DNA of 64,000 bases from Lamellibrachia columna (Eukaryota; Annelida; Polychaeta; Sabellida; Siboglinidae), in contig OY759263.1 of assembly GCA_963662155.1 (NCBI GenBank), forward strand, positions 32,733,106-32,797,105, given 5' to 3'. Both the position numbers and the translations under genes were made by a program. The first letter of the stretch is position 1. The number at the start of each line of letters is the position of its first letter. Below, in pieces: positions 12,101-24,330 of the stretch. The notes beneath the pieces were generated by a model. It was not told the origin of the DNA and made no database searches. It saw only the letters and a program-made list of their open reading frames with translations.

Positions 12101-15100
12101 TTGAAAGCTGTATACTATTACGAATTTGTTGATTATGTTCACCTTGCTATCAATGCTGTAAATTATTTACAATGGGTCGATTTCGCTCCCCTTCCTGAAA
12201 CTTCGACTGCTGTGCACTATCCACAATGTGTTTATTACGTCACCCTTGTTCATGCTTCGGCTGCTGTGCACTATTTGCATTGTATTGTGTCGTTGGCTGC
12301 TGAACAGTATTCACAATGGGTACACTATTCGAAATGGATTGATCACTTTCCCTTGCTCATGTTTCGACTGCAATACACTATTAACAATGGATTGACAATG
12401 TATGATTTGACTACTGTTGTACACTATTCACAATTGGTTGATCATCTTCTACTTGCTCTTGCTTTGACTGCTGTACACTATTCACAATGGTCGATTCTGT
12501 TCCGCTTGCTCGTGTTTTGACTATTATAAACTATTTACAATGGTTTAGTCGTGTTCCTCTTGCTCGTGCTTTGAATGTTCTAAACTATTTATATTGGGTT
12601 TATCATGTTCCCGTTGCTTGTGCTTTGACGGATTAACACTATTCACAATGATTACACTAGTCACAATTGGTCGATCATGTTCTCGTTCCTCTTGCTTTGG
12701 CTGCAGTACACTATTCACAATGGAATAATCACGCTCCCCTTGCCCATGATTTGGCTGTTGTACATTATTCACAATGGGTTGATGATGTTCTTCTTGCTCT
12801 TTCTTTGGCTGCTGAAAACTATTCACAATGGGTACACTATTCGAAATGGATTGATCACTTACCCTTGCTCATGTTTCGACTGCAATACACTATTAACAAT
12901 GGATTGACAATGTACCCCTTGCTCGTGATTTGACTGTTGTACACTATTCACAATGGGTTAATCATCTTCTTCTTGCTCTTGCTTTGACTGCTGTACACTA
13001 TTCACAATGGTCGATTATGTTCCGCTTGCTCGTGTTTTGACTAATATACACTATTTACTATGGCTGTGTCATGTTCCTCTTGCTCGTGCTTTGAATGTTC
13101 TAAACTATTCACAATTGATTTTATCATGTTCTCGTTGCTCTTGCTTTGACTGGAGTACTCTATTTACAATGGATTGATCACGTTCCCCTTGCTCGTGATT
13201 TGGCTGTTGTACATTATTCAAAGTTGTACATTACTCGCAATGTGTTGGTCATGTCCCCCTTGCTCGTGATTTGGCTTCTGCACATTTTTCACACAATTTT
13301 TTATGATTTCCCTCTTGCTCGTGCTATGGCTGATGTACACTATTTACAAAGGGTTGTATGACCATGTTCCCCTTGATGGTGCTGTGACTGCTGTACAATA
13401 TATACAGTGTGTTGATCATGTTCTTCTTGCTCGTGCTTTGAATGATGTACACTATTGAGAATGTGTACACTATTCGCAATGGGTTGATCATGTTCCTCTT
13501 GATAGTGCTTTGACTGCTGTACACTATTTACAATTGGTTTAACATGTTCCTCTTGCTCGGGGTTTGCATGCTCTAAAGTATTCTCATTGAGATGATCATA
13601 TTCCCCTTGATCGTGATTTGACTTCAGCTCACTACTCACAATGGATTGAACATGTTACCCTTGATCGAAGTTTGGCTGTTGTGCACTATTCACAATATAA
13701 TTATCACGTTCCCGTTGTTCATGTATTGACTACTATTCATAATGGGTTCATCATGTTCTCCTTGCCCGTTATTTGGCTGTTGTACACTATACACAATTGT
13801 TTGATCATGTCCGCCTTGCTCACACTATGACCACTGTACACTATTAAACGTTTGTTGATTATGTTCCACTTGATCGTGCTTTGACTGCTGTACACTATTC
13901 ATAATGGGTTGATAAAGCAACACTTGCTCGTGCTTCACGCTGATCATATTCATCATGCTCATGCTGAGAATATTCTAAATTATCCACATTCCTTTGATCA
14001 TGTTCGTCTTGCTCGCGCTTTGAATTCTCATTTGATTGATCATGTTCTTGTTGATTTCACGTTCCCCTTGCTACTGCTTCGACTGATTTGTATTATTCAC
14101 AATGGGTTTGTCAAGTTCCCTTGGCTCGTTCTTTGGCTGTTTACATTATTCATATATTTGACTGCTGTACACTATTTACAATGGGTTGATCATGTTCCTC
14201 TTGGTCGTGCTTTCAATGCTGTAAAGTATTCACATTGGATTGATCATGTTCCCCTTACTCGTAATTCGGCTGATGTAATATATTCGCAATGCGTACACTA
14301 TTCACAATAGATTGATCATGTTCCCCTTGCTGGTATTTTGATTGATGTACACGACTTAGCATGGGTTCTTCATATTCCCCTTGTTCGTGCTTTGAATTCT
14401 CTAAATTATTCACGTTATTCTGATCATGTTCATCTTGCTCGTGCTTTGAAAGCAATAAACTATTCACATTGGGTTGATCATATTCCCCTTACTCGTGCTT
14501 CGGCTGATGTAATCTATTCACAATGCGTACACTATTCAAAATGGGTTGGTCACGTTCCCCTTGATCATGCTTCGACTGCGGTACACTAAACACAATGGGT
14601 TGATAATGTTCCTCTTGCTCTTGCTGTGACTGCTGCGCACTATTCACAATTGGTTTATTATGCTTCCCTGCTCTATATTTGAATGTTGACCACTATTCAC
14701 AAATGGTTGATCTTGTTGCTCTAGCTCATGGTATGACTGATGCACATTATTTAACATGGGTTGATCAAGTTCCCCTTGCTCATGGCTCGGCTGCTGTACA
14801 CTGTTAATAATGGTTAGATCATGATCCCCTTGCTCGAAATTTCGCTGTTGTATACTATTCACTTGCTCGTGCTTTGGCTACTCTACACTATTCACAATGT
14901 GTTGGTCATGTTATCCTTGCTCGTGCTTTGCTGTTGTACACTATTCACAACGCATAAACCATTCACAATTGGTTGATCATTTTCCCCTTGCCGATTCTTC
15001 GACAGCTTTACACTATTCACAGTGGTTTGAAAATGTTACCCTTGCTCGTAATTTGGCAGCTGTACACTATACATATTGGGTTGATAATGTTCACCTTGCT

Positions 15101-16152
15101 CGTGGTTTGACTGCTGAAATTATTTTGTATTGGTTGATCATGTTCCCCGTGCTCATTATTTAGTTTCTGTACACTATTCAAAATGGTTTGATCACGTTCC
15201 CCTTGCTCATGTTTCGACTGTTGTATTTTATTCACAATGGGTAGATAATGTATCCCTTGCTCGTGATTTGTTGTCCACTATTAACAATGGATTGACCATG
15301 CTTGTTTTGCTCGTGATTTGATTATTGTATACAATTATCTATGGTTTATCATATTCCATTTGCTCGTTCATTGTCTACTGTAAACTATTCACAATATGTT
15401 GGTGATGTTCCCCTTGCTCGTGCTTTGGCTGTTGTACACCGTTAAGTATTGGTTGATGACGACCCTCTTCTTCATGCTTTGGCTACTGTACAATATCTAC
15501 AGTGGATTGATCATGTTGTTCTTGCTCATGATTTGAATGCTCTAATCTATTCACATTGGGTTGATCTTGTTTCCCTTGCTCATGCTTTGGCTGCTGTACA
15601 CTATTCATCAAGCGTACTCTATTCGCAATTGAGTGATCATGTTCCCCTTGCTCATGCTTCGACTGCTGAACACTATTCACAATGTGTTGATCAAGTTCCC
15701 CTTGCTCATGTTCCGATTGCTTTACACTATTCACAGTGGTTTGATAATGTTCCCCTTACACGTGATGTTACTGTTGTACACTACTCACATTGGGTTGATC
15801 ATGTTCCTGTTGCTTGTGCTTTGACTGATAAACCCTTTTCACAGGTTTGATACTTTTCACCTTGCTCGTGATTTGGCTGTTGAACACTTTTCACAATTGA
15901 TTAGTCAGGTTCCCCTTGCTAATGCTTTAACTGCAGTACACTATTCGGAATGGGTTGGTCAAGTTCTCATTGCTCGTGATTTGGCTGCTGTACACTATTC
16001 AAAATGGGCTGGTCATGTTCCCCTTGCTCCTGCTTTAACTGCTGTTTACTATTTACAATGTGTTTATCATGTTGCCCTTGCTGGTGCTTTGGCTGCTGTA
16101 TAATATTGACAACGGGTTGATTCTGTTCCCATTGCACGTTATTTAACTGTTT
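6139..16152 (+). repeat. 54-bp satellite array, about 185 monomers
   Basis: Uninterrupted tandem array of a monomer reading GTTGATCATGTTCCCCTTGC, TCGTGCTTTGACTGCTGTAC, ACTATTCACAATGG in succession (54 bp). Most monomers carry TGATCA. Monomers differ at many sites, and some carry an extra 18-bp TACACTATTCACAATGGG segment. Longer-range structure is visible: the marker TTTTAGGCTGCTGTAAAC recurs at about 9,186, 9,883, 10,747 and 11,124, spacings near 13, 16 and 7 monomers. In the + frame one monomer encodes VDHVPLARALTAVHYSQW, and on the - strand EHDQPIVNSVQQSKHEQG. No frame stays open beyond about 140 codons, residue changes look unconstrained and no start or splice pattern is apparent. I call it non-coding satellite. 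Confidence 0.95.
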
Positions 16153-16980
16153 GTTAGTTAAAACAAAAGCAACATCTAGACGAATTAATCACGATATTTT
16201 CACAGCAGTTCAAGAACCAAATTCGTCATAGGCAGTGAGACGTAACACGTAATCAGTCTTACATATCTCCGACCAAATACCCTACACATGGATCCTTTCA
16301 TCTGGTAATTCGCAAAGATATCATTGCTGGGCACTCTTCTGTCAAGAATTGTTTACCTTTCTTACTGGCCCATTTGCCACAGAGTGAGCTGTGTTGCTTT
16401 TTACTTTTCTAGATAGCGACTTGTCTCGTGCCGTGTCTGTCCAATGAAATGTGTACGACCTACCAACCACCATTGTCGACTGATTGGTGTTGCGTCCGCG
16501 CGTTTCACCGCAAAATAAACACGCGCAACAACGCCGAATGTCTGCTTTCATTGCTGTTTCTACTGATAAGTTGACAGTGCTTGCGAAAGTTATTTTTGGT
16601 TATCTTCATAAATCCTGAGTTCGAGCACATACTTTAGTTGAATTCTGAGTGCGATACAGATATCATAACCATATCATGACTCCATAGTACTATCAACCAA
16701 ATGTCTTCGGTCTATCACTCCAGACAAATCGACAAACTTATTCAAATTGACAGTCTAAACTGTTGCTCTCCGTATTCAAGAGATTCTTACGGAGTGTTTC
16801 GTTCAACCGCAACATCTGTTATTACAGCCTATCGCCTGTGCTTCCCAGACCATTATGAGGTAGTCTAATTCTTGAAGTGAAGCCAAGAGTTGGCAATTGA
16901 ACTGATATCTACGGTCGAACCATCTATCTTGACTACGGGGTTTGCCTGAACCAATTTGATATACTTAAGAAACATGTCAA
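16153..16980. other. Unassigned spacer
   Basis: Unique-looking DNA after the satellite. No ORF with recognisable similarity, no tRNA-like fold and no clear repeat. Confidence 0.5.
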
Positions 16981-16984
16981 GATA

Positions 16985-17095
16985 TTTTGTATTGGCACAC
17001 AAGCATGTCTCAGTATTAGGACCTATATTATTCTTAATATATATCAATGACTTGGACGACAGTATAACAAGTAACGAAGTTTGAGGTAGACATGT
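16985..17095 (+). pseudogene. Short LINE RT fragment
   Basis: The + strand reads SVLGPILFLIYINDLDDSI then a stop, the conserved block just before the catalytic (Y/F)xDD motif of CR1/Jockey-type reverse transcriptases. Nothing recognisable remains of the YxDD block. Closely similar wording (GPILFLIYINDLEDNI) occurs at 63.37 kb. Confidence 0.75.
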
Positions 17096-17174
17096 TAAAT
17101 TGCTTATCAAGTGAGTCTCGATATTTCGTAGATTTTAGAAGACCCTGTGTGATACAAGTACAATGTTTATGCTT

Positions 17175-17564
17175 TTATTTATTGAATTTCATGATTGTTA
17201 TTGGCATATGAGTATCTTTTGCTCGCATAATTTGTTCATGTGTTATGTTGTAATTTATATTGGGATCAGCCTTTTTTAGACTGATATCCAATAATTGGAA
17301 GTATGGTTGATGATCAGAAAAAGCTTTAGTAAAGATCGCTGCAGCACTGTCTAATATAAACTTACAGAAAAAGTTGTCTATCGATGTTCCTTTGGTTCTA
17401 GCGAAGCGGGTTAGAAATGTATGTATATTGAAAACGAATGCGACTGAAGACGCCCGATGATGGGAGTTAAGACAAGTTTTTATAATTACAGTATTACTAC
17501 AATGGTAATTGGTCGACAATTTTTTAATCCAGCAGTTGCTCCTCTGCGTGTTTTGCTGTAGCAC
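17175..17564 (-). pseudogene. LINE endonuclease C-terminal fragment
   Basis: Minus-strand open frame of about 129 codons. The part reading TKGTSIDNFFCKF then AFSDHQPYFQLLD has the layout of the end of a LINE AP endonuclease (TLIDxIF ... SDHxPxF). There are no neighbouring RT blocks in the right order. Its first part (17,440-17,564) is repeated in inverted orientation at 28,080-28,210, so the fragment became part of the R4 repeat. Confidence 0.65.
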
Positions 17565-18955
17565 ATATGTTTATTGATCTTACTGTGAGTAGTGGTGTTA
17601 AAGTTTACCTGATATGTCCATCAGTACTGTAATTACCTGTAGTCTACCTGGTTAAAATGTCGTGTGTCGAATGTATTACGGCAACTTACCTAATTGTAAG
17701 ATATTATATGTCATTGATGTCTTAAAATGTAATTTGTTAATGATTTATATAACGTGACCTCAATGTATGTTAGAATGAAAGGCGTTACCGTGACGGCTTA
17801 GAATTGTATATCCTCGGAATAGGTCGACTCATGTGAATGGCGTGGCTCCGTAAAATTCTTTACCACATTACAAAAGTAACGAAACGTTAATGTTAGTGAT
17901 CATTCGTATAAGTATTTGTTTTAAAGTCTAACTGTATACCTGTTTATGGTAGATTATAATAAAGTGCGGAATTAAGTATTTTTCCACAAATGTTTCAAGA
18001 CCGGAGGCTAAGAACCATAAATGTTATGGGTGAACATTTTAAGGAAATGTATGCTGCCACCTAGGCATAATTGAAATCACGCCAATACGATGTGTTAATT
18101 TAGTCTTATGTTGTGGATTCCGCCGAGTTTTTGCTTGATTATATACTCTTGCTTTACCTTATAATATACGTATTTCTGAGAAAATCTGAACGGGACTGGT
18201 TTAAACAGTCATGAATGAACATGTATAGGGGAGGATTCAAAAGCTGTTGTCTAGCCGGAAGCTATGCCGGACGGCGCGTCGCTTGACTGAGTCACTGGGC
18301 CAAGAGCACTAGTCGTCACTTCGCCTGTATGTGAAAAGCCGGACAACGTTCTGCATGGTTGGTCGAGGGCTAGTTAATGCTGGAAGCCTCTCTGCTTGGC
18401 TGGTCGAGGGTTTGTGACCGCAAGGTGTCACTTCGTTAGTGAATGCTGAACGCTGACTCGGTCGACCACCGTGAACGGTGCTATGAATTCACCGGTGATA
18501 ATGTGAAGCATACCGAGGGTCGGGGCAACACAGGCACCTTGGGGTGAGGTAAACTATCATAATACGTATGTGTGACGGAAACTATGATGGGGCAACTCAC
18601 CACTAATCGTCGGCGAACATTGCAGTTTGCATTACCATGCTAATGTGATGATTATCTTGCAAAGGGCAGTGTGCCGTGACTCGGCAACTGACCGCTATTT
18701 ATCAGCGAACCCTGGAGTTTGCATGACTGTGGTAAATGATGACTGTAGTGCAACGGGCGGTGCGCCGCGACTATGAATGAACCATGTATGCTGCGAAGAC
18801 CGCGGCATCAGCATCAGTGGTATGCAGACGTTCATCGTGCTGTTGTTTAAATTAATATGTTTTTGATACTGTGATCAGTATAGTAATGTTCAATGGTTGT
18901 TGGTTTATTTGTTTGTATTAAAATATGTAATATATTTATGTTGGTTTGATAGTGA
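17440..18955 (+). repeat. R4 repeat, copy 1 (left arm of large inverted repeat)
   Basis: About 1.5 kb that reads as the reverse complement of 26,783-28,205, with scattered substitutions and small indels. Markers in order: AACGAAACGTTAATGTTAGTGAT, GGTCGACTC, CTAGCCGGAAGCTATGCCGG, CGGTGCTATGAATTCA, GGGC.GTGCGCCG, TTCAATGGTTGTTGG, TTGGTTTGATAGTGA. A third, shorter copy lies at 49,290-50,256 in the same orientation as this one. The 3' part holds a degenerate internal tandem (CGGCGAAC ... GCGCCGYGACT, twice). It encodes nothing beyond the LINE endonuclease scrap at its left end. Probably a mobile element of unknown class. Confidence 0.88.
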
Positions 18956-19900
18956 AGTGAAGTGAAAGTTTCTTCAAAAACAACAACATAATATGGTGTG
19001 CTGCTGCTGCTGCTGAAGGGACATAGCTGAAGTCGTACGACTTAATAACTAAATAAATGCAATACAAATAAAGAATTAATGACAACTTGAATGTGTTTTT
19101 AAATTGTGTTAAACTTGGTAGCCGAGTTATTTATTTGCTAAACTATTCCACGTATTTATACCTTTAACAGTGAGTGACAGTAGTCCGAGGGCGGTGTTTG
19201 TTTTTTTAACATAAAATAGTCGTTTAAACAGTTTTGAAAGTATTACTTCCAATATTATAACAACTTGTTTAACAGTTACCATAAACCTGACGAAAAGAGT
19301 TCGACTTCAACCTGGTTCTGAACAACGACGGAGGCAAGTGCAAACAATTACCCACAAAATGTGTGTCCAATACAATATGATTAAGAATACGTACCAAACG
19401 AGTTTTTCTCTTTACTCACATATATGTTCATACATAGTAAACAAATATACGACTGAAACTACGTTGGCCCACTCATAGTGAAAATTACCCGTGCATTTTT
19501 TTACATGACTGGCCGATGGTTTGTTTATCTCAAAAAATCCACCTCAGTGTATAACCCGCAATTATATGACTGATATCAATTCTGTTTTGAAAACATTTGA
19601 CATATCTTACATCGAAACAATCTGTAAAAAAATTATTCCTGTCGTTCATATTCCTTAGTGAAGATTAGTAGCTTCGAAACTACACTATTATTTCGCTAAA
19701 TCCGTTACTATGTGGTCATTATTTATTTAAGCAGCAAATTTCGTCTATTTGTCGCAAAGCATAAAGCACAATGATTGTTATTTTTCGCTTTTTTAAACTG
19801 CTAAATGTTTGTTTTGGGAAAATACACTGGCATTGATTTGGTTAGAAAACATCACGTGTGTGTTGCTTAGTTACCGGATGTTAGTTTACATAATGATAAT
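18956..19900. other. Unassigned spacer
   Basis: No recognisable coding or repeat similarity. A short (CTG)5 tract lies near 18,998-19,014. This is presumably the upstream flank of the GT61 gene that follows. Confidence 0.45.
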
Positions 19901-20132
19901 GGTAGTTGTAGCAGCTACTTTCAGCCTGGTCCGGTCGTCTGACGTTTGTTAAGAATCGACTCACGACAGTGCACACGTGATTAATGCGAGTCCAAACAAG
20001 ACGGCACATTTGAATCCACGGGTATTGTGAAGCGGCGGTGCTGACACAAAGCATTGTAATTGATCATCGCATTCCACATGTGCGTTCACTCGGTGTGTCT
20101 TTGACTGATCGTTGGATCGTTCTTGCACTGAG
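19900..20132 (+). other. Possible untranslated first exon of the GT61-like gene
   Basis: The stretch ends in GCACTGAG|GTAAAA, a fair splice donor at 20,133. A matching acceptor (TTTGCTTTGTTGACAG) ends at 20,339, 26 bases before the ATG of the GT61-like frame. That would give a 207-bp intron in the 5' leader. The left limit of the exon is a guess. This is inferred from splice-site appearance only. Confidence 0.35.
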
Positions 20133-20339
20133 GTAAAATGGGTTTCCAATTATATAATGTGGTTCTCTTTGAGATGTTATGACAATAATTACGCCAGACG
20201 AACTTTTGTATGGAATTACCGACTGAAATTCGTTTTTGTGTGTTATGCTGCTTTTCCCACCAAGTTATCTTTGTAGCATGGCGCTTGCAATATCGTAATG
20301 CAATTTGCTTATTATTTTCTCTGTTTGCTTTGTTGACAG

Positions 20340-21277
20340 ATTGGACCAGCACTATTTACTGCAATATGGGGATATATACAAGATCCAAGAAGATGGTATA
20401 TTTCTTCTTATTCACAATAATCGTCGTCAACGTTTCGATGAAGTACGCCTTTAGTAATGACGAAATGACAACAATAAAGCCGGCGACTGTATTCGCAGCT
20501 GTCGCAGAAGTCAGTGCAATTTAATCGCGGGTGTATATTGCTGAATTGGAAGAAACCCGCCGGAGCTTACTGAAAACTAACATAACAATATGCATGATGC
20601 GTGGGAATCTTACTGCACTTGATGCGAACAACCACGCACATTTTACGTCGACGTTGAGTGATCGGCACGTGAAGATTCACAGCATATGGTTCTCGGAAAG
20701 CGAGAATGTTCTTGCATCGCCACTGGTGACAAACTACTACAAAGCTATCATGTTTGACTGCCGGGTTTACAAGCGACATCGTCCGTATGACAAGAGCACA
20801 TGTTTCAGCCGTCCCGGAGATGTTGAAAAGCCGTTTCCGTTTTCGAAAGCAATTATGCAAGATGTGACAATCTCACGTTTCTCCGTGAAACCAAAACCAA
20901 ATTCGGCTTCGGAATTGCGGCACAATTTCACGTACATTCTCGTCATCGCCGGCGCATTCGTGACGCTAGACGGGGAGGTGATCAAAGATGACCGGGCGAT
21001 CATTCCCATGGGTTGCCACAAGGCCAAGCAGATCCATCATTTCCAACCAATAAACAGTTCCGAGCGACATCGGGAAGTGTTCGTACTGGCACAACACAGG
21101 GGTACGACGTTCTTCCACTTTGTCGTCAAAACCAATATTAGATTATGTATGGATTGCAAGGTATGTATTATATGTTAACTCCCATTTAAATTTAACAACC
21201 ATAATGGCCTGATATATTACTATCATACATATTTGTATATAATATACATTTTAATTTCAGGCAATAGTTCGTTCATA
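20340..21277 (+). pseudogene. GT61-family-like glycosyltransferase, N-terminal half (interrupted)
   Basis: Start chosen at 20,366. MGIYTRSKKM then YFFLFTIIVVNVSM is a short cytosolic basic end plus a type II signal anchor, as expected for a Golgi glycosyltransferase. After 52 codons there is one in-frame TAA (20,522-20,524), and the same frame continues (RVYIAELEETRRS...) for about 212 codons. The stem and early catalytic region include VFVLAQHRGTTFFHFVV near 21,090-21,140, resembling the N-terminal part of the GT61 (EOGT/POMGNT2/plant xylosyltransferase-like) fold. A donor AAG|GTATGT at 21,161 pairs with acceptor TTTTAATTTCAG at 21,260 (100-bp intron, phase 0). The next exon is cut after about 17 bases by the insertion at 21,278. 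The donor-sugar half with the HGA motif is missing here; a fragment of that type lies on the other strand at 25.1-25.6 kb. Family assignment moderate; substrate unknown. Confidence 0.65.
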
Positions 21278-22198
21278 CAATCGAGCCTCGTTATAACGCG
21301 GTAGGTTAGGTGTTCTCATATCTGCCACCAGGGAGCTACTAAACAACAGCTGCCCGCTGCACCAATCCCAAGAACGCTGTCGAAGCCCCGTGTGCTTGCA
21401 GCACTGTCTTATACGCCAATATGCAGTTTATGGAACTTATTAAACGAGTATACTAGCATCAACGTGCATTATTTTTAAATGTCACACACTCTTGACTCTT
21501 GAACTGAATAAAACACATGTACGTAAACCGTTATGGAACAGATCTACTACGATGATGATGTACTGGACCAATAGGCCTACGAATCGAAAATAATAACCTG
21601 GATCTGAGCAGCCGAAAACGTATAAATTATGATTTGACAAACGTAGTATGTAAGCTGATAAAAAACAGAAAATAAAAATAGGTAGAATTAATAATTGTTT
21701 CACTTCGTCTTTCAACTGATCTCGACCGAAGCATAAATTTATTACGCACCACTTAACATCGATTCATCACTTCATGTGCGGATGACGAATTCGTATTTTC
21801 GCGCACCGGTAGAGCCTTGGGTTAGGAATTTGACATGTTGGTTTCGCGTCGCGAAAACGATTAAATTTACGATGTAATGGAAACATGTCATTTCACCCAA
21901 GTGTTATGTTGGCATTGCATACTAAATGCATTTAAAACTGTTTATCTGATTCTTACGCGAGGCGTATTTGTGAATCTCGATTGCAATTTACAAACCATCG
22001 AAGCGAAGCGAGCGAAAGCGATTGATGTCGGCGATAACGCAAAACAAACAACACGTTGATACTCATTCACTGACATTGTTCGCCTAATGTTTCTTGAGAA
22101 TTGTCAAAGTAATTCTAAGTAGGTTTAAGCAGGCCCAAATTCGGGGTCTACGACCGACCGCGTTATATCCGAATCCGCGTAATAACGAGGCGCGACTG
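21278..22198. mobile_element. pogo/Tigger-like non-autonomous Tc1/mariner element
   Basis: A 921-bp segment bounded by TA on both sides. Left end: CAATCGAGCCTCGTTATAAC. Right end, reverse-complemented: CAGTCGCGCCTCGTTATTAC. These matching inverted termini have the look of pogo/Tigger TIRs (CAGTnnnnCCTCGTTATAACG). The right terminus is extended by an inner CGGATATAACGCGG repeat. No transposase frame is visible inside, so it is a MITE-like deletion derivative. It sits 17 bases into the candidate third exon of the GT61-like gene and would disrupt it. Confidence 0.85.
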
Positions 22199-22397
22199 TA
22201 TAAGTAAAAACCACGGGGAGGGGGTTATAGACCGTGTTACCCCAGATAGAGGACCGTATTGCCCCAAGGATGCTTTTTGGGATATTTACTATTTTTCAAA
22301 TGCAACTTAGTTAGGTTGTTTATTTACTGAAAATAGTTTTCCAATGGGTAACGCATAGATCTGTCCACAATGTGAACACATTAAATACAAGCTAAAG

Positions 22398-22619
22398 TTG
22401 TTTAATGGTGTGTTCCTTGGGAGGGCCGCGCTGCATACTTTCATGTCTGCATATGCAAAAGTGAATTTTTATTATGTTCATCACGTGGACATGTTATTTT
22501 GTATACCAATGTGGCAGGGGCGGGCCGCATTTTGCACAATATCGTTGTCAGTCCGCGGGCCGCATGAAATAGCTACGCGGGCCGCAGTTGGCCCGCGGGC
22601 CGCAGGTTGCCGACCCCTG
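22398..22619 (-). mobile_element. hAT-type element end (truncated)
   Basis: The sequence ends at 22,619 with a strand whose complement begins CAGGGGTCGGCAACCTGCGG followed by CCCGCGGGCC, the characteristic terminal motif of many animal hAT elements. Several GGGCCGC blocks lie inside. I could not find the matching opposite terminus, so the left limit (GGGAGGGCCGCG) is approximate. No transposase frame is visible. Confidence 0.65.
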
Positions 22620-22740
22620 CTTTACCATTTATGTATTCAATCACCGTTATAATAACATTGCCTGACATCGCCGATCTTCATACATAATTTCCCATTGTGC
22701 TTGTCAAGCATCCGGACCACGCGGTCTGGTTGGGGGCGGC

Positions 22741-22801
22741 CGTATTATATATTGCATTATTATATACTGCATTATTATATATTGCATTATTATATACTGC
22801 G
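22741..22801. repeat. Short tandem repeat, ATTATATAYTGC
   Basis: Four to five copies of a TATTATATAYTGCAT-type unit. No other function is visible. Confidence 0.7.
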
Positions 22802-22942
22802 CTCGTAGATTAGCTTGTGATTCTTAACCTACACATATACACTTGACAGAGGCAGTCGTTGTGGAAACCACTTCAGTCACTTCAAATGGTTTTCATACAA
22901 TGCTTCTCCATACTCGGTCTATTGTCGCCTCCATGTTCTCTT

Positions 22943-23172
22943 TGAGGCTCAGTCCTGTCCACTCCTTGATGTTGTCGGCTCAACTATGTGATACTCAGGC
23001 CTGTCCACTCGTTGATGTTGTCAACCCAACTCTGCAAGGCTCGGTCCTGTTCAATCCTTGATGTTGTCAACCCAACTCTGTGAGGCTCAGTCCTGTCCAC
23101 TCCTTGATGTTGTCAGCCCAACTCTGTGAGGCTCAGTCATGTCCACTCCTTGATGTTGTCGGCCCAACTCTT
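22943..23172 (+). repeat. 46-bp minisatellite, 5 units
   Basis: Five head-to-tail copies of a 46-bp unit, TGAGGCTCAGTCCTGTCCAC, TCCTTGATGTTGTCGGCCCA, ACTCTG. 46 is not a multiple of 3, so frames shift from unit to unit, which argues against coding. Substitutions are scattered. Confidence 0.93.
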
Positions 23173-23478
23173 CATCTTTCTGTCTCTTCTACGTCCTCCA
23201 TTCACTATGCTTTATTTTGGATCGGCCTGTCGACAACATTGTAGTTTGCGTCTTCTCAGAATAGTCAGACGTTTTTCATGCCACCAAATGGATTTCTCGA
23301 TAAGGACACGAAATTCTTGGTTGAATAAATAACATATTATTATCATTATTGGAGTTGTTGTTTACGTTGGTCCGTTACGTCGATCCATAATTAGTTAAAC
23401 AATTTTTGTAAGCAGGGTTCGTCACCGTTGGTCCCATTTTGTCTTGGTTAGTGCATCCAAATTAAAGCGAAACAAATA

Positions 23479-23978
23479 TCATGGCTTTGGAGCAATGCAC
23501 CTAAAAGAGATAATAACAATTTGTTTACTCAGAATGTGTTCCAACCAGTGCGACCGATAAGCGCATGCGCAGTTCCATGAAATCTGGATAACCTATACTA
23601 TATGTGACGCATTAAGTGAGGCCGGCATACACATAACCAACGCAAATTATCAAGCAAGTTTTGACAGAAAGAGAACTAGTGTAGTAAACAAAGGCCAACA
23701 TATGTCAGGCCAACATTAGTTGAGTGTGTATGCAAACAGCATGGCCATACTCTATTGGCATGCATAGGAATTTGTGTATACAAATATATTGTAATTTGGC
23801 GAGCGAATATTGCCAGACTATGACATTTGCGACGTAGGATTATCTAACACTATGGCGCAGTCCGTGTAATTAAGATGCTGTGTTTTCAACAAGGTTTCCT
23901 AGTAAACCACTGGCGTGGTATTCTTAATTGTAGTTGCAAATGGTTATATCTTATAGGTGTATAGACCCAAAAACATGA
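23479..23978. mobile_element. MITE-like element with ~45-bp terminal inverted repeats
   Basis: The left end CATGGCTTTGGAGCAATGCA continues CCTAAAAGAGATAA. The right end reverse-complemented reads CATGTTTTTGGGTCTATACA, then CCTATAAGATATAA. Internally, the right part (AGTTGCAAATGG, CCACTGGCGTG) has relatives in both termini of the element at 59.64-60.25 kb. About 500 bp, no ORF. Its insertion into R3 copy A shows it is younger than R3. Confidence 0.8.
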
Positions 23979-24108
23979 TTGTTTCCCCTTTAACAATCGG
24001 TATTCCCCAATGCAAATTCGTAATCGTACAGGTATTTAATTGTAATCACAATGTTGACGAAGGGTAAAATGTTTACTCACATGTTTCTTTCCTAGCGGAT
24101 CAACCAAC

Positions 24109-24330
<222 letters not shown>

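Noticed and set aside
12101..12520. 139-codon frame in the satellite as a candidate gene
   Set aside because: Built wholly from degenerate 18-residue satellite units with the same content as neighbouring interrupted units.
6139..16152. CRISPR-like array or repetitive secreted protein gene
   Set aside because: Monomers are contiguous without unique spacers, the context is eukaryotic, and frames are stopped or shifted every few units.
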